A stretch of 64,000 bases of DNA from Succinivibrio dextrinosolvens DSM 3072 (GCF_900167015.1 NZ_FUXX01000007.1:1-64000); one strand, 5' to 3'; counted from the first letter of the stretch, positions 38,765 through 48,944 are shown. Notes: generated by a model not told the origin, from the letters alone. Program-made: numbers and translations.

Positions 38765-40036
38765 ATGGAAATAACTAATACTTCTGCTTCTTCTCAGGTT
38801 GCAACCAGCAGCACTAGAGAAAAATGGCACAAGTTCGACATCATGTGGATGCTGAACTTATTCGGAACTGCTGTCGGCGCTGGAATTCTGTTCCTGCCAA
38901 TTACAGCTGGTATGTCTGGATTATGGCCATTAGTTGTTATTACTCTAATTGTTGGCCCTATGACATACTTCGCTCACAGAGGTCTTGCCAGACTAGTTTT
39001 GGCATCATCATTAAAAGATGGCGATATTACCAATGTTACTGAGGAATTCTTCGGTAAATCTGCAGGTATGATTATTACCGCTTTATATTTCTTCGCTATC
39101 TACCCAATTCTTCTGATTTACGGTGTAAGTATTACCAATACTGTAGACAGCTTTATCGTAAATCAGTTACACATGAGTGCACCTCCAAGAGTAATTCTTG
39201 CAGGCATCTGTGTATTCTCATACATTGCTATCATCATCTGCGGTGAGAAACTGGTACTTCTGTTTAACGAGAAGCTTGTATACCCACTATGCTGCATTCT
39301 GTTTGCAATGTCTTTATATCTGATTCCAAAGTGGGATTTATCTCAGTTCAGCTATGTTCCTGATTTTGGCAGCTTTGCATCTACTCTATGGATTACCATT
39401 CCTGTTCTAGTATTTGCATTCAACCACTCACCTGCAATCTCAACATTTGCTGTATCACAGAAAGAGCGTTATGGCGAAAAGGCTGAAAAGTATGCAAGCC
39501 GTACCTTAAAGTACACCAGCGGTATTCTTGTTCTGTTCGTTATGCTGTTCGTATTCTCATGTGTATTATCACTATCACCACAGGATTTAAGCATGGCAAG
39601 AGCTCAGAATATCAGCATTCTGTCATATCTTGCTAATAAGTTTGATGCTCCTGTAATTGCTTACTTTGGTCCATTCGTAGCTTTTCTGGCTATCTCTACC
39701 TCATTCTTCGGTCACTACATGGGCGCAAGAGAAGGTTTAAACGGCATCATTGTAAAGCTAACCCCAGGTGCTAAGATGGTAAGCAAGCGCAGAAACCGTG
39801 CTATCACCATTTTCTTCCTGGTAACCCTATGGTTTGTTGCAACTGTTAACCCAAGTATCCTAAGTCTGATTGAGTCACTTGGCGGTCCTATCATTGCAAT
39901 CATCCTGTTCTTAATGCCTATGTATGCGATTGCTAAGGTTCCTGCAATGAAGAAGTATCAGGGTAAATTCTCTAATGTCTTCATTACTGTAATGGGTATC
40001 GTAACTATTGCTTCATTATTATTAAGCTTTATTTAA
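38765..40036 (+). CDS. sdaC: serine transporter SdaC
   Basis: SdaC is a serine-proton symporter of the HAAAP (STP) family in the inner membrane. The 423 residues (429 in E. coli) have about eleven membrane segments and conserved stretches [39 protein letters not shown] and [17 protein letters not shown]. The serine deaminase gene follows, so the pair takes up serine and converts it to pyruvate. Confidence 0.96.
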   Translation: MEITNTSASSQVATSSTREKWHKFDIMWMLNLFGTAVGAGILFLPITAGMSGLWPLVVITLIVGPMTYFAHRGLARLVLASSLKDGDITNVTEEFFGKSAGMIITALYFFAIYPILLIYGVSITNTVDSFIVNQLHMSAPPRVILAGICVFSYIAIIICGEKLVLLFNEKLVYPLCCILFAMSLYLIPKWDLSQFSYVPDFGSFASTLWITIPVLVFAFNHSPAISTFAVSQKERYGEKAEKYASRTLKYTSGILVLFVMLFVFSCVLSLSPQDLSMARAQNISILSYLANKFDAPVIAYFGPFVAFLAISTSFFGHYMGAREGLNGIIVKLTPGAKMVSKRRNRAITIFFLVTLWFVATVNPSILSLIESLGGPIIAIILFLMPMYAIAKVPAMKKYQGKFSNVFITVMGIVTIASLLLSFI

Positions 40037-40104
40037 TAAGTAAATTATGTAGGCCTGGGTAGTATTTATCTGGGCCTATTTGTTGATATATAAGAATAAA
40101 AATT

Positions 40105-41502
40105 ATGTCAGAATTAAAAGAAATACTTCGTAACAGACCTCCGGTAGAAACTGCTATTTTTGATTTTTTCAAGGTAGGTCCTGGTCCATCTAGTTCACAT
40201 ACAATTGGACCAATGAAAGCAGGAAACGATTTTTACAATAAGATTTCAGCACTGCCTGATGATTTGATTTCAAAAGCAGCTGAGATTGAGGTAACCTTAC
40301 TTGGCTCCCTGTCTGCAACCGGTGTTGGTCACGGCACTGATTCTGCTGTTCTTGCCGGTATAATCGGTAATATTCCTGAGAAATGTCCAGGCTCCGTGCT
40401 GCAGGATATTAAGAAGAATCCTGAAAAGAAATACGAAATTAAGCTAAAAAACAAATCAATTACTGTAGGTCTGGACTGTATAAAGTTCGGTCCTGTAAAA
40501 CATGATTCTCCTTACAACAACACCATGCTGATTACTCTGCTTGATGCAAACAGAAATAACCTTTTTGAGGTTGAATACTATTCTGTTGGCGGTGGCTTTA
40601 TTCAGTGGAAAGGCTGGAAGGAAGAGGAAAGAGGCAAGCCTGTTCATCCATACGGAACTATGAAAGAGCTTCATATGAGACTTCAGGAAACAGGTCTTAC
40701 CATGCATGAGCTTATTCTAGAGAATGAGATGTCCATAACTGGTCTTACCCGTCCTCAGATCTGTGAAAAGCTGGATGAGCTTATGGACGTTATGTACGAC
40801 TCTGTAAAGAGAGGTCTTAATAACGTTGGCAAACTTCCTGGACATCTTGGTGTTTGGAGAAAGGCACAGGCTATTCTGGAGCAGTATAAGACCAATAACT
40901 TTGAGGCAGACAGACTGATGGGCAAGATTAACTCTTATGCCTTTGCTGTTTCTGAAGAAAATGCCTCTGGTGGTGTAATTGTAACCGCTCCTACATGCGG
41001 TGCAGCAGGTGTTATTCCTGCACTTCTGTATGCGATGCGTAATGATATGAGTCTTGGTGACAGAGCTCTGCGTGAAGGTTTACTTGCTTCTGCTGCAGTA
41101 GGTATGTTATGTAAGCACAATGCCGGTATTGCAGGCGCTGAAGTTGGATGTCAGGGCGAAATCGGAGTAGCTTCCTCCATGGCTGCTGCTATGCTTGCTC
41201 ATGCAAGAGGTTATGATGCCAGTGTAGTAGAGAATGCTGCGGAAATTGCCCTTGAGCATCATCTTGGTCTAACCTGTGATCCAGTTGGTGGCTATGTTCA
41301 GATCCCTTGTATTGAAAGAAATGCAATGGGTGCTATCAAGGCTTATAACGCTGTGCTTCTTGCTACAGCAGAAAAGAACACCCAGCATAAGGTATCTTTA
41401 GATGCTGCAATTATGGCTATGAATGAAATCGGAAGAAACATGAACATCAAGTTCAAGGAAACAAGTGCCGGTGGACTAGCTGTTAGTGTAGTTGAGTGTT
41501 AA
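40105..41502 (+). CDS. sdaA: L-serine ammonia-lyase, iron-sulfur type
   Basis: This enzyme converts L-serine to pyruvate and ammonia using an oxygen-sensitive 4Fe-4S cluster. The 465 residues form the single-chain type: beta domain first (FKVGPGPSSSHTIGPMKAG), catalytic alpha domain second. Cluster cysteines are seen in APTCGAAG, LTCDPVGG and QIPCIERN. The very last residue is Cys, matching the C-terminal cysteine that acts as the tail-in-mouth ligand in the Legionella enzyme. An anaerobic host would suit the cluster. It could equally be named sdaB. Confidence 0.95.
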   Translation: MSELKEILRNRPPVETAIFDFFKVGPGPSSSHTIGPMKAGNDFYNKISALPDDLISKAAEIEVTLLGSLSATGVGHGTDSAVLAGIIGNIPEKCPGSVLQDIKKNPEKKYEIKLKNKSITVGLDCIKFGPVKHDSPYNNTMLITLLDANRNNLFEVEYYSVGGGFIQWKGWKEEERGKPVHPYGTMKELHMRLQETGLTMHELILENEMSITGLTRPQICEKLDELMDVMYDSVKRGLNNVGKLPGHLGVWRKAQAILEQYKTNNFEADRLMGKINSYAFAVSEENASGGVIVTAPTCGAAGVIPALLYAMRNDMSLGDRALREGLLASAAVGMLCKHNAGIAGAEVGCQGEIGVASSMAAAMLAHARGYDASVVENAAEIALEHHLGLTCDPVGGYVQIPCIERNAMGAIKAYNAVLLATAEKNTQHKVSLDAAIMAMNEIGRNMNIKFKETSAGGLAVSVVEC

Positions 41503-41511
41503 GAAAGGTAT

Positions 41512-41542
41512 TTCCATTTCATCCTCATTGGATGAAATGGAA
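41512..41542. other. 13-bp stem-loop between convergent sdaA and rsmD
   Basis: TTCCATTTCATCC (41512-41524) pairs perfectly with GGATGAAATGGAA (41530-41542) around a five-base loop. Neither side has a strong T run. It probably ends transcription from both directions or protects the 3' ends. Confidence 0.65.
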
Positions 41543-41550
41543 TATTAGGA

Positions 41551-42117
41551 TTAGAACAGCAGACTGCTTTTCTTCATCAGAGTGTATTTAGCCTGACCTG
41601 CGGTCTGTTCTCTGATGCATTCCAGTCCAGGAACGATCTGGTTAGAACCTTTTCTCATCTCTACATAGATTACTGAATTCTCATCAATAAGATTTCTTTT
41701 AAGGATAAGATTTAGAGTCTGCTCGTAAATATCAAGCTTATAAGGCGGATCAATAAATATGACATCAAACTTCTGTGATGCATTTTCAAGATAGTTTATA
41801 GCGTTAGCCTTAATAACTTCTATATTGTCTGAATTAAAGCTCTGAGCAACGCTCTTAAGAGAATCAGCTGTCTGTGGATTCATTTCTACAAGAGTAACCT
41901 TTTTAGCTCCTCTTGATAATGATTCAAAACCTAATGCTCCAGAGCCTGCAAACAGATCAAGGACATTTGCGTTTTCAATATTGCTGCCAAGCCATGAGAA
42001 GATTGTTTCTCTTACTCTGGCAGGTGTTGGTCTTAAACCTTCTGCAGACTTAACAGGTAATATTTTGCCTTTATATAAGCCGCCAATAATCTTTATTTCG
42101 TTTTCGTAACTGGACAT
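41551..42117 (-). CDS. rsmD: 16S rRNA (guanine966-N2) methyltransferase RsmD
   Basis: RsmD methylates G966 of 16S rRNA. From the ATG at 42117 (AGGAAG upstream) it has 188 residues; a longer frame to 42171 lacks a good ribosome site. The motifs are IIGGLYKGKILPV, RPTPARVRETIFSWL, the SAM site VLDLFAGSGALGFESLSRGA and the catalytic DVIFIDPPY (DPPY). ftsY is divergent upstream, as in many gammaproteobacteria. Confidence 0.95.
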   Translation of the reverse strand: MSSYENEIKIIGGLYKGKILPVKSAEGLRPTPARVRETIFSWLGSNIENANVLDLFAGSGALGFESLSRGAKKVTLVEMNPQTADSLKSVAQSFNSDNIEVIKANAINYLENASQKFDVIFIDPPYKLDIYEQTLNLILKRNLIDENSVIYVEMRKGSNQIVPGLECIREQTAGQAKYTLMKKSSLLF

Positions 42118-42198
42118 ATTTCTTCCTTTTTTAGGAATTGTAACAGAAACAGATTCTGACACAGTACCCAATAAAATGAAATATCGAAAAAATTAGCA

Positions 42199-42204
42199 TA
42201 TAAT
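42199..42204 (+). promoter_or_regulatory. candidate ftsY -10 element
   Basis: TATAAT at 42199-42204 lies 43 bases upstream of the ftsY start in the divergent rsmD-ftsY gap. No good -35 hexamer is seen. Confidence 0.4.
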
Positions 42205-42246
42205 TGCATGAGTTTGTAAATTTAAATAGATAAATTGAGGACAATA

Positions 42247-43557
42247 ATGGGCCTTTTTTCATTTTTCTCTAAAAAGAATAAAGACGAGAATCAGAACGAA
42301 GAGATTATTTCAGAAAAAGTAGAGCAGATTGAGACTTCATCTGAAGAAGTAAAGGAATCAGCTGATGCTGCAATCAGTAAAGAAGAGCCTGTAAAGGCTG
42401 AGATTTCTAATGAACAGCCAGAGATAGAGTCAGAGGCTTCTGAAAACACAGAGTCAGCACAGAAACAATTACATACTACTGAAGCTGTAAAAGAGGAAGC
42501 TGTACAGACTGTATCTGAAGAGACTGGTGAAAAGAAAGCAGAGACAATCTCTGAAGTCTCAGATGAGAAAGCTGATAATAAAACTGAAACAGATATGCAG
42601 CGTTCAGATGAGACAGAAAATGCTTCAGAGAAAACTGAAGAGACCAAGGTAAAGAGATCTTTCTTTGAAAGATTGAAGCGTACCAGAGAGAATCTGGCTT
42701 TAGGTATCGGTGCTCTTGTTTCTGGTAAGAAGATTGATGAGGACCTGTACGAGGAACTTGAGACTGCATTACTAACCGCTGATCTTGGTGTTGAGACTAC
42801 CAACAGAATCATCGAAAAGCTAAGAGAAGAGTCAAAGCTTCGTGAACTGAAAGATGCAAGTGCATTAAAGAACAACCTGAAGAATATTCTTAAGGATATC
42901 TTAAAACCTTGTGCTATTCCTTTGGATGTTAAAAGAACCAATGATCTGCCATTTGTTATTCTGATGGTTGGTGTAAACGGAGCTGGTAAGACTACAACCA
43001 TCGGTAAGCTTGCTCTAAAGTATAAAGAGCAGGGCAAATCTGTAATGTTGGCTGCTGGTGATACATTCAGAGCAGCAGCTGTTGAGCAGTTAAAGGAGTG
43101 GGGCACTCGTACCAATACTCCTGTGGTTTCTCAGCCAACTGGTTCTGACAGTGCATCTGTTATCTATGATGCTTTAACTTCTGCAAAGGCTCACAATACT
43201 GATGTGCTTATCTGTGATACCGCAGGAAGACTTCAGAATAAGGACAATCTGATGGAAGAGCTTAAGAAGATTGTCAGAGTTATGAAGAAGATTGACGAGA
43301 ATGTTCCTAATGAGGTTATGCTGGTTCTTGATTCTACTACCGGACAGAACGCAGTTTCTCAGATGAAGATTTTCGGTGAGGCTGTAAATGTTTCTGGTCT
43401 TGCTCTGACCAAGCTTGATGGTACAGCAAAGGGCGGTGTTATTTTTGCTCTTGCAGACAAGTTTAAGGTACCAGTAAGATATGTTGGTATAGGTGAGAGT
43501 AAGGAAGATTTAAGAGTATTCGATGTAGATCATTTCGTTGATGCTCTGTTCAGCTAA
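42247..43557 (+). CDS. ftsY: signal recognition particle receptor FtsY
   Basis: FtsY is the membrane-associated SRP receptor GTPase that delivers ribosomes to SecYEG. From the ATG at 42247 (GAGGA upstream) it has 436 residues. After the amphipathic start GLFSFFSKKNK comes an acidic region rich in Glu, Ser and Thr up to about residue 130. The NG domain follows, with G1 GVNGAGKTTTIGKLA, DTAGRLQ and TKLDGTAKGG. The acidic region creates a long minus-strand shadow frame. In E. coli ftsE and ftsX follow ftsY, but here rpoH follows directly. Confidence 0.98.
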   Translation: MGLFSFFSKKNKDENQNEEIISEKVEQIETSSEEVKESADAAISKEEPVKAEISNEQPEIESEASENTESAQKQLHTTEAVKEEAVQTVSEETGEKKAETISEVSDEKADNKTETDMQRSDETENASEKTEETKVKRSFFERLKRTRENLALGIGALVSGKKIDEDLYEELETALLTADLGVETTNRIIEKLREESKLRELKDASALKNNLKNILKDILKPCAIPLDVKRTNDLPFVILMVGVNGAGKTTTIGKLALKYKEQGKSVMLAAGDTFRAAAVEQLKEWGTRTNTPVVSQPTGSDSASVIYDALTSAKAHNTDVLICDTAGRLQNKDNLMEELKKIVRVMKKIDENVPNEVMLVLDSTTGQNAVSQMKIFGEAVNVSGLALTKLDGTAKGGVIFALADKFKVPVRYVGIGESKEDLRVFDVDHFVDALFS

Positions 43558-43602
43558 TGAAATTATTTCTCTAATAATGTAATTAAGCCGTCTTGATAAG
43601 CT

Positions 43603-43608
43603 TATAAT
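43603..43608 (+). promoter_or_regulatory. candidate rpoH -10 element
   Basis: TATAAT at 43603-43608 overlaps the 10-bp palindrome ATAAGCTTAT in the 90-base ftsY-rpoH gap. No matching -35 is evident. Confidence 0.35.
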
Positions 43609-43647
43609 TGTTGACCGTTTGTAAGTTACAGTTACGAAGAGATTAAG

Positions 43648-44550
43648 TTGTCAGATAAAGAGAATCAATCACTAGGAATGCTTGCCCCTGTTGGCAATAT
43701 TGAAGGCTATGTTAAAGCCATCAATCAGGTTCCTATGCTTGAAATAGAGGATGAGAGAGCTCTTGCCATAAGATTAAGAGATTATGGTGATCTTGAAGCT
43801 GCAAGAAAGCTGGTGCTTTCACACCTCAGACTGGTAGTAAGCATTGCCAGAGGTTATTCTGGTTATGGCCTGCCTTTAGCTGACCTTATTCAGGAAGGCA
43901 ACATTGGTCTTATGAAGGCGGTTAAGCACTTCGATCCTGATGCCGGTGCCAGACTTGCTGCCTTTGCTGTACACTGGATCAAATCTGAAATCCACGATTA
44001 TGTAATCAAAAACTGGCGTGTGGTTAAGGTTGCAACAACCAAGGCACAGAGAAAACTCTTCTTTAAGTTAAGACAGAATAAAAAGCATTTAGGCTGGTTC
44101 TCTCAGAGTGAAAGAGAGTCTGTTGCCCAGACTCTTGGTGTATCTGAAAGTGATGTTGCAGAGATGGAATCAAGACTTGCTGGACAGGATATCGGCTATG
44201 ATATGTCTGTAGAAGATTCATCTGAAAGTGTCGCTTCTCTTCCTATGCTTGCTCCTGCAGCCTACCTTGAAGATGAGAATTCTAACTTTGCTAAGAACTT
44301 TGAGAATAGAGACTACAAGAGCTTTGAGCTTGAACAGCTTGGTAATGCCTTAAACTCTCTAGATGAAAGATCAAAATATATCATAAAAAGAAGATGGCTT
44401 GATGAACAGAAGGCTACTCTTCAGGAGCTATCTTCAGAGCTTAAGGTATCTGTTGAGCGCGTAAGACAGATTGAAAACTCATCCTTAAAGAAGATCAAGG
44501 AAATGATCCTGCATGGTCAGGATTCAGGAACCAAGCTTATTACAAGATAA
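43648..44550 (+). CDS. rpoH: heat-shock sigma factor RpoH (sigma-32)
   Basis: RpoH directs RNA polymerase to heat-shock promoters. The 300 residues (284 in E. coli) include [16 protein letters not shown], region 2 ([35 protein letters not shown]), the RpoH-box-like [18 protein letters not shown] and a region 4 helix-turn-helix ([13 protein letters not shown]). The start is TTG at 43648, supported by alignment of [16 protein letters not shown] to the family and a GAAGAG upstream. It is convergent with rapZ. Confidence 0.96.
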   Translation: MSDKENQSLGMLAPVGNIEGYVKAINQVPMLEIEDERALAIRLRDYGDLEAARKLVLSHLRLVVSIARGYSGYGLPLADLIQEGNIGLMKAVKHFDPDAGARLAAFAVHWIKSEIHDYVIKNWRVVKVATTKAQRKLFFKLRQNKKHLGWFSQSERESVAQTLGVSESDVAEMESRLAGQDIGYDMSVEDSSESVASLPMLAPAAYLEDENSNFAKNFENRDYKSFELEQLGNALNSLDERSKYIIKRRWLDEQKATLQELSSELKVSVERVRQIENSSLKKIKEMILHGQDSGTKLITR

Positions 44551-44583
44551 GCTTCAGTTAACACTTAAGTCTTTTCTTTTTAA

Positions 44584-45462
44584 CTATTTCTTCATCTTCA
44601 TTAAGGTACGATGGCGAACCTTTACGTTGGTGCCTCTTTCCTTAAATCTGTCAGCTAGTGTCTGTGCTATAAATACTGATCTGTGAAAACCACCTGTACA
44701 TCCGACTGCAACCGTCAGGTAGCTTCTGTCTCCGACCTCTATTGCAGGCATGATATCAAGCAGAAGATCATCCAGCTTGTTTATATAGTTTTCAACTTCA
44801 GGATACTTGGAGAAGAACTGTCTTATTGGTTCCTCTAATCCGCAGTAGTTTCTTATACTCTTATCCCAGTATGGATTAGGGAGGAATCTTGCGTCAAAAA
44901 CAAAATCAGCTTCCTTTGTAATACCATCCTTATATCCGAAGGATTCAAATATTAGTACAACCTCTTTGAATGGCTTTCCGTTAATGCTGGAGATAACATT
45001 CTTGCACAGATCATGAATGGAGAGGTTTGTGGTATCAATTCTTAAGTCTGCAACTGAAGAAATGATCTTAAGAATTTCTGTTTCCTTCTGGATAGCTTCA
45101 TTAAGAGTTAAATTCTTTTGAGATAGGGGATGAAGTCGTCTTGTTTCTGAGTATCTTTTGATTAGGACCTGATCGTCGGCATCAATGAAGATGATTGTGC
45201 TGTCAATGTCTGGATCATTGTTTACTCTAAGATAGATATCATTCAGCATATCTTCATGGCCTGAGTCTGGAAGGTTTCTGACATCAATAGAAATCGCTAT
45301 CTTAGGGTATGATTTCTTGGCCAGGTCAATCATGTTGTATAGAAGTTCAACTGGGAGGTTATCTACGCAGTAGAATCCAAGATCTTCAAGTGCGTGTAAA
45401 GCAACTGTTTTTCCTGAGCCTGATCTTCCTGATATTACAACTAGATCTACTTGATTATGCAT
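44584..45462 (-). CDS. rapZ: RNase adapter protein RapZ
   Basis: RapZ is a nucleotide-binding protein that in E. coli guides RNase E to the GlmZ small RNA and so sets GlmS levels. The 292 residues (284 in E. coli) have Walker A GRSGSGKT at 11-18, a Walker B-like FIDADDQVLIKRYSETRR-type stretch, and the C-terminal TVAVGCTGGFHRSVFIAQTL motif. It follows ptsN after 24 bases in the rpoN-hpf-ptsN-rapZ order. The npr gene that usually comes next is absent; rpoH is convergent instead. Confidence 0.97.
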   Translation of the reverse strand: MHNQVDLVVISGRSGSGKTVALHALEDLGFYCVDNLPVELLYNMIDLAKKSYPKIAISIDVRNLPDSGHEDMLNDIYLRVNNDPDIDSTIIFIDADDQVLIKRYSETRRLHPLSQKNLTLNEAIQKETEILKIISSVADLRIDTTNLSIHDLCKNVISSINGKPFKEVVLIFESFGYKDGITKEADFVFDARFLPNPYWDKSIRNYCGLEEPIRQFFSKYPEVENYINKLDDLLLDIMPAIEVGDRSYLTVAVGCTGGFHRSVFIAQTLADRFKERGTNVKVRHRTLMKMKK

Positions 45463-45486
45463 AAATCTATCCTATTGAATTTAATC

Positions 45487-45999
45487 CTAATTTGTCTGTG
45501 TATTATCCTGAGATGGCTTATCAAGAATAAAATCAATCTTGTTTAAAAGTATGGCCAGTTTTGATGGCTCGTTCTTAACCAGTCTCAGTGAGTTCAGTAA
45601 GTCGTTGTTAGATAGAACAATGGTGATATTCTTCAGTAAGGATTCTATCTTAGCAGAATCATCATATTTGGAGATAAATAAACATAAAGCAATATCAATC
45701 AGCTGTTCATCTGAATCAATAGAGTTAAAGGTGATAGGTTTATCCAGAATGGAAAGAATGGCAAATGTTTCATGTTCCGAGTCTATGACTGCATGAGGAA
45801 TTGCAATTCCAGGATAAAAAACGGTTGTACCGTATGTTTCTCTTTTATTTAATGCTTCAATAATTTCTTTTGCCGGCTTCTGAAGGACATAACCTGCACA
45901 GTCTGCTATTTCTTCGAAAAGTCTCTTTTTACTATAGCAGAAAAGGGGGGATAAAATTAAAGACTTGGGTATTACCTGTGTTTCAATGAATTTTATCAA
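45487..45999 (-). CDS. ptsN: nitrogen-type phosphotransferase EIIA component PtsN
   Basis: PtsN receives phosphate from NPr and acts as a regulator of potassium, nitrogen and cell-envelope functions. The active-site histidine is in GIAIPHA. I place the start at TTG 45999 (170 residues), because GAGGG lies eight bases upstream. The longer frame to 46044 would begin inside the hpf terminator hairpin. The sequence is divergent from E. coli PtsN but the EIIA fold pattern (YGTTVFYPGIAIPHAV, LDIALCLFIS-like) is clear. Confidence 0.88.
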   Translation of the reverse strand: MIKFIETQVIPKSLILSPLFCYSKKRLFEEIADCAGYVLQKPAKEIIEALNKRETYGTTVFYPGIAIPHAVIDSEHETFAILSILDKPITFNSIDSDEQLIDIALCLFISKYDDSAKIESLLKNITIVLSNNDLLNSLRLVKNEPSKLAILLNKIDFILDKPSQDNTQTN

Positions 46000-46016
46000 A
46001 ATAACTACCCTCAAAG

Positions 46017-46042
46017 ACGAAAAAGCCCTGTCAATACAGGGC
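46017..46042 (-). terminator. terminator between hpf and ptsN
   Basis: On the minus strand GCCCTG (46042-46037) pairs with CAGGGC (46030-46025) across a six-base loop, then TTTTT follows. It sits 22 bases after the hpf stop and may reduce transcription into ptsN-rapZ. Confidence 0.8.
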
Positions 46043-46063
46043 ATTATATTAAATAATCACTTG

Positions 46064-46348
46064 TTATGACTTCATTTTCTCTTTGTATTTTACCAATTGT
46101 CCATCAACTTTATCAATTAATGCATCAATTGCAGGATACATACTTTCTGCTTCAGCTTCTGCATGTAGATTATTACCAACTACGGCCAGGTCAGCCTTTG
46201 CAATGTGGGCTAATTTTTCAACAGTTAGAGTTACTGAAATTGAAGTGATTAGATCTCCTTTTCTCTCAAGACGTTTGAATTTGTCATTCACATAGTCTTT
46301 TAATGAATCTGTAACTGTAATGCCAACACCATGGATATTAATTTGCAT
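46064..46348 (-). CDS. hpf: ribosome hibernation promoting factor
   Basis: HPF binds the small subunit in stationary phase and helps form inactive 100S ribosomes. The 94 residues (95 in E. coli) are the short form, starting MQINIHGVGITVTDSLKDYV and ending with a basic tail. GGAAG precedes the ATG. It lies between rpoN and ptsN as in E. coli. Confidence 0.96.
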   Translation of the reverse strand: MQINIHGVGITVTDSLKDYVNDKFKRLERKGDLITSISVTLTVEKLAHIAKADLAVVGNNLHAEAEAESMYPAIDALIDKVDGQLVKYKEKMKS

Positions 46349-46583
46349 ATTAACACTTCCTTAACCCGATCTTAGTGCCGGGTAAAACTAAAATGCAGTA
46401 CTGAAATGTAACCACACTTCAATCTTAGGATTATTTTCAGATGATTTAAAGACGAAAGGTCACAAAAAAAATACTTTTTTATTTTCAATATATTATTTCG
46501 TGAAGTTATTCAATTTTTTTAAATTAATTGCAAATTTTTTTGTGTTTATTAATCGTATGGAAAATGAAAAGAGCTTAGATTAA

Positions 46584-48182
46584 TTAAATCAGCTTCTTTC
46601 TTTGGGATGAAGACTCTATTCCTAATGCTTCTCTGTATTTTGCTACAGTTCTTCTGGCAACATTCATTCCTTTCTCTAATAGCATCTCTGAAAGTTTGCT
46701 GTCAGACAGTGGCTTGCGAGGATTTTCGCCGGCAATAAGGTCTTTGATAAATGATTTTACGGCAGTAGCTGAGGCAGCACCGCCATCGTCGGTTCCTACA
46801 GATGAGGAGAAGAAGTATTTTAGCTCAAAGGTTCCCTTTGGAGTATAGATGTATTTTTCTGTTGTAATTCTTGAAATGGTGGACTCATGCATCTCAATTT
46901 CAGTTGCAACATCATTTAAGACCATTGGCTTCATAGCTGATGGTCCTTTATCCATGAATTCTGTCTGATGTTCAACTATACACCGTGAAACTTTCAGAAG
47001 AGTTTCATTTCTCTTCTCAAGACTTGATATAAACCAGTTTGCTTCCTGAAGATGTGATTTGAAGAATTCCTTTTCCTGAACAGTTCTTGCCTGTTTTGAG
47101 AGCTGACTGTAGGCTTCGTTGATTCTGATAAGAGTATTTGCAGAGTTGTTTAGTTCTGCAGTGTAGCTGCCATCAGATTTTTTAACTACGATTACATCTG
47201 GAATTACAAAGTCTGTTTTCTTTGATGGTGCAAAATTTCCTGGTCTTGGATTCAGTTTCTTAAGTACTTCAATGATTTCCTTAAGGACATTTTCCTTGAT
47301 AGACATTTTCTGGCACAGACTTCTGAAATCTCTGTTGGACAGCAGGTCTGAATATTCTGAAATCACCTTGATTGCAAGATCTCTGTATGGGGTAGAACTG
47401 TCCAGTTCATTAAGCTGAATAAGCATGCACTCAGCTGCATCTCTTGAGGCAACTCCGAGTGGATCATAGTGCTGAACAAGTTTCAGAATAGCTTTAACAT
47501 CTTCAATAGTGGCTTCAGGATCGTCTTTCTGTACTGAAAGCAGAATATCCTCTAATGACTCGGTGATATATCCTGAATCATTGACGGCATCGATAATATT
47601 CATTGCAATAAGTTTATCGGTTCCATCAAGAGGAGACATTTCAAGCTGGAACATAAGATGATCATGAAGTGTTTCTGTGGTTTCGCCCTCGTAGATATCG
47701 TTATTTTCGATTGCAAGACCTTTTATGCTCTTGTTTATGTAATCGTCATTACGGATAATGTCTTCTTCTTTATTCTGGGATTCTGAAACATCGTTTGATG
47801 AGGAATCAAGATCAGAGGTTGTATGGTTTTCCTCAAGGTGGGTGCCTGCAGACTCATTGAATGGATCGTAGTTCTCGTTTCCATAATTGTCGTTATCAAT
47901 CATGGAGTCAGAAATATTTTTTGCAGAAGAATCGTTGTCAAATGGATCAAAGCTGTCTGAGTCTGAATTCTCTCTTTCCTCAATAGCTTCTAGGGATTCA
48001 TCGTTTGAATCCTGTGAGACCTTCTCTAAAAAGGGATTTTCTTCAAGAACCTGCTGAATTTCCTGCTCAAGCTCAATAGACGATAGCTGCAGCAGCTTGA
48101 TTGCCTGTTGCAGCTGAGGCGTCATTGAAAGTGTCTGAGTTTGAGCTGTTCTTAATTGCAGCGCGTTTCTTATACCAGCCAT
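46584..48182 (-). CDS. rpoN: RNA polymerase sigma-54 factor RpoN
   Basis: Sigma-54 directs transcription from -24/-12 promoters with the help of enhancer-binding ATPases. The 532 residues (477 in E. coli) begin with the glutamine- and leucine-rich region I (QTLSMTPQLQQAIKLLQLSS). A long acidic region II follows (about residues 55-150, longer than usual and rich in Asp and Ser), then the core-binding domain. The RpoN box ARRTVAKYRE comes near the end. It is part of the kdsC-lpt-rpoN-hpf block, 18 bases after lptB. Confidence 0.98.
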   Translation of the reverse strand: MAGIRNALQLRTAQTQTLSMTPQLQQAIKLLQLSSIELEQEIQQVLEENPFLEKVSQDSNDESLEAIEERENSDSDSFDPFDNDSSAKNISDSMIDNDNYGNENYDPFNESAGTHLEENHTTSDLDSSSNDVSESQNKEEDIIRNDDYINKSIKGLAIENNDIYEGETTETLHDHLMFQLEMSPLDGTDKLIAMNIIDAVNDSGYITESLEDILLSVQKDDPEATIEDVKAILKLVQHYDPLGVASRDAAECMLIQLNELDSSTPYRDLAIKVISEYSDLLSNRDFRSLCQKMSIKENVLKEIIEVLKKLNPRPGNFAPSKKTDFVIPDVIVVKKSDGSYTAELNNSANTLIRINEAYSQLSKQARTVQEKEFFKSHLQEANWFISSLEKRNETLLKVSRCIVEHQTEFMDKGPSAMKPMVLNDVATEIEMHESTISRITTEKYIYTPKGTFELKYFFSSSVGTDDGGAASATAVKSFIKDLIAGENPRKPLSDSKLSEMLLEKGMNVARRTVAKYREALGIESSSQRKKLI

Positions 48183-48200
48183 AAATCCCTTATGTCTTTT

Positions 48201-48926
48201 TTACATTGAGAAGTCTTTTCCTAGATATACATCCTTTACTTTTGTATTGCTTAGAACTTCGTCTGCGCTACCCTGCGCGATAATCTGTCCTGCATTAACT
48301 ATATATGATTTTTCACAAACATCCAAAGTTTCACGGACATTATGATCTGTAATTAAGATACCGATCCCTCTATTTCTCAAATGAAGGATAATCTCTTTAA
48401 TATCGTTAACAGAAATAGGATCAACTCCGGCAAAAGGCTCATCCAGCAGAATGAATTTAGGATCAGCTGCAAGTGCTCTTGCGATTTCAACACGGCGTCT
48501 TTCTCCGCCTGATAGAGACATACCGGAATTATCTCTTAATCTTGTAATGTTGAATTCTTCCATAAGCTCGTAGACTTTTTCCTCTCGCTGAGCCTTGGTC
48601 ATGTTAGGAACAAGCTCCATAACACCCATAAGGTTCTGATATACAGTAAGTTTTCTGAAAATAGAATTTTCCTGAGGAAGGTAGCCTAAACCAGCTCTTG
48701 CTCTGGCATGCATTGGAAGGGCGGTAATATCCTTTCCGTCCAGAATGATGTTTCCGCCTTCTGATGAAACAATACCAACAATCATGTAGAAGGAAGTGGT
48801 TTTACCTGCACCGTTAGGTCCAAGAAGACCAACGATTGAGCCGCTTTCAACATCAAGACTGACGTCTGATACAACGGTTCTTTTCTTATAGGTTTTCTTT
48901 AAATGTAATGCCTGTAATATGCTCAT
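48201..48926 (-). CDS. lptB: lipopolysaccharide export ATPase LptB
   Basis: LptB powers extraction of lipopolysaccharide from the inner membrane with LptFG. The 241 residues equal E. coli length. Walker A is GPNGAGKTT, the signature [15 protein letters not shown], Walker [13 protein letters not shown], and a switch histidine lies in [10 protein letters not shown]. It follows lptA and precedes rpoN. Confidence 0.98.
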   Translation of the reverse strand: MSILQALHLKKTYKKRTVVSDVSLDVESGSIVGLLGPNGAGKTTSFYMIVGIVSSEGGNIILDGKDITALPMHARARAGLGYLPQENSIFRKLTVYQNLMGVMELVPNMTKAQREEKVYELMEEFNITRLRDNSGMSLSGGERRRVEIARALAADPKFILLDEPFAGVDPISVNDIKEIILHLRNRGIGILITDHNVRETLDVCEKSYIVNAGQIIAQGSADEVLSNTKVKDVYLGKDFSM

Positions 48927-48944
48927 TCTTATTTCCAGTCAGTA

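Noticed and set aside
38647-38778. 43-codon frame before sdaC as a leader peptide
   Set aside because: It overlaps the sdaC start, has a weak ribosome site and no attenuator structure or run of regulatory codons.
42291-43115. Minus-strand open frame of 274 codons opposite ftsY
   Set aside because: It is a shadow of the acidic N-terminal region and NG domain of FtsY; composition is Ser-rich and there is no ribosome site.
46000-46044. Longer ptsN start at 46044
   Set aside because: It would begin inside the hpf terminator hairpin and has no ribosome site; TTG at 45999 has GAGGG upstream.
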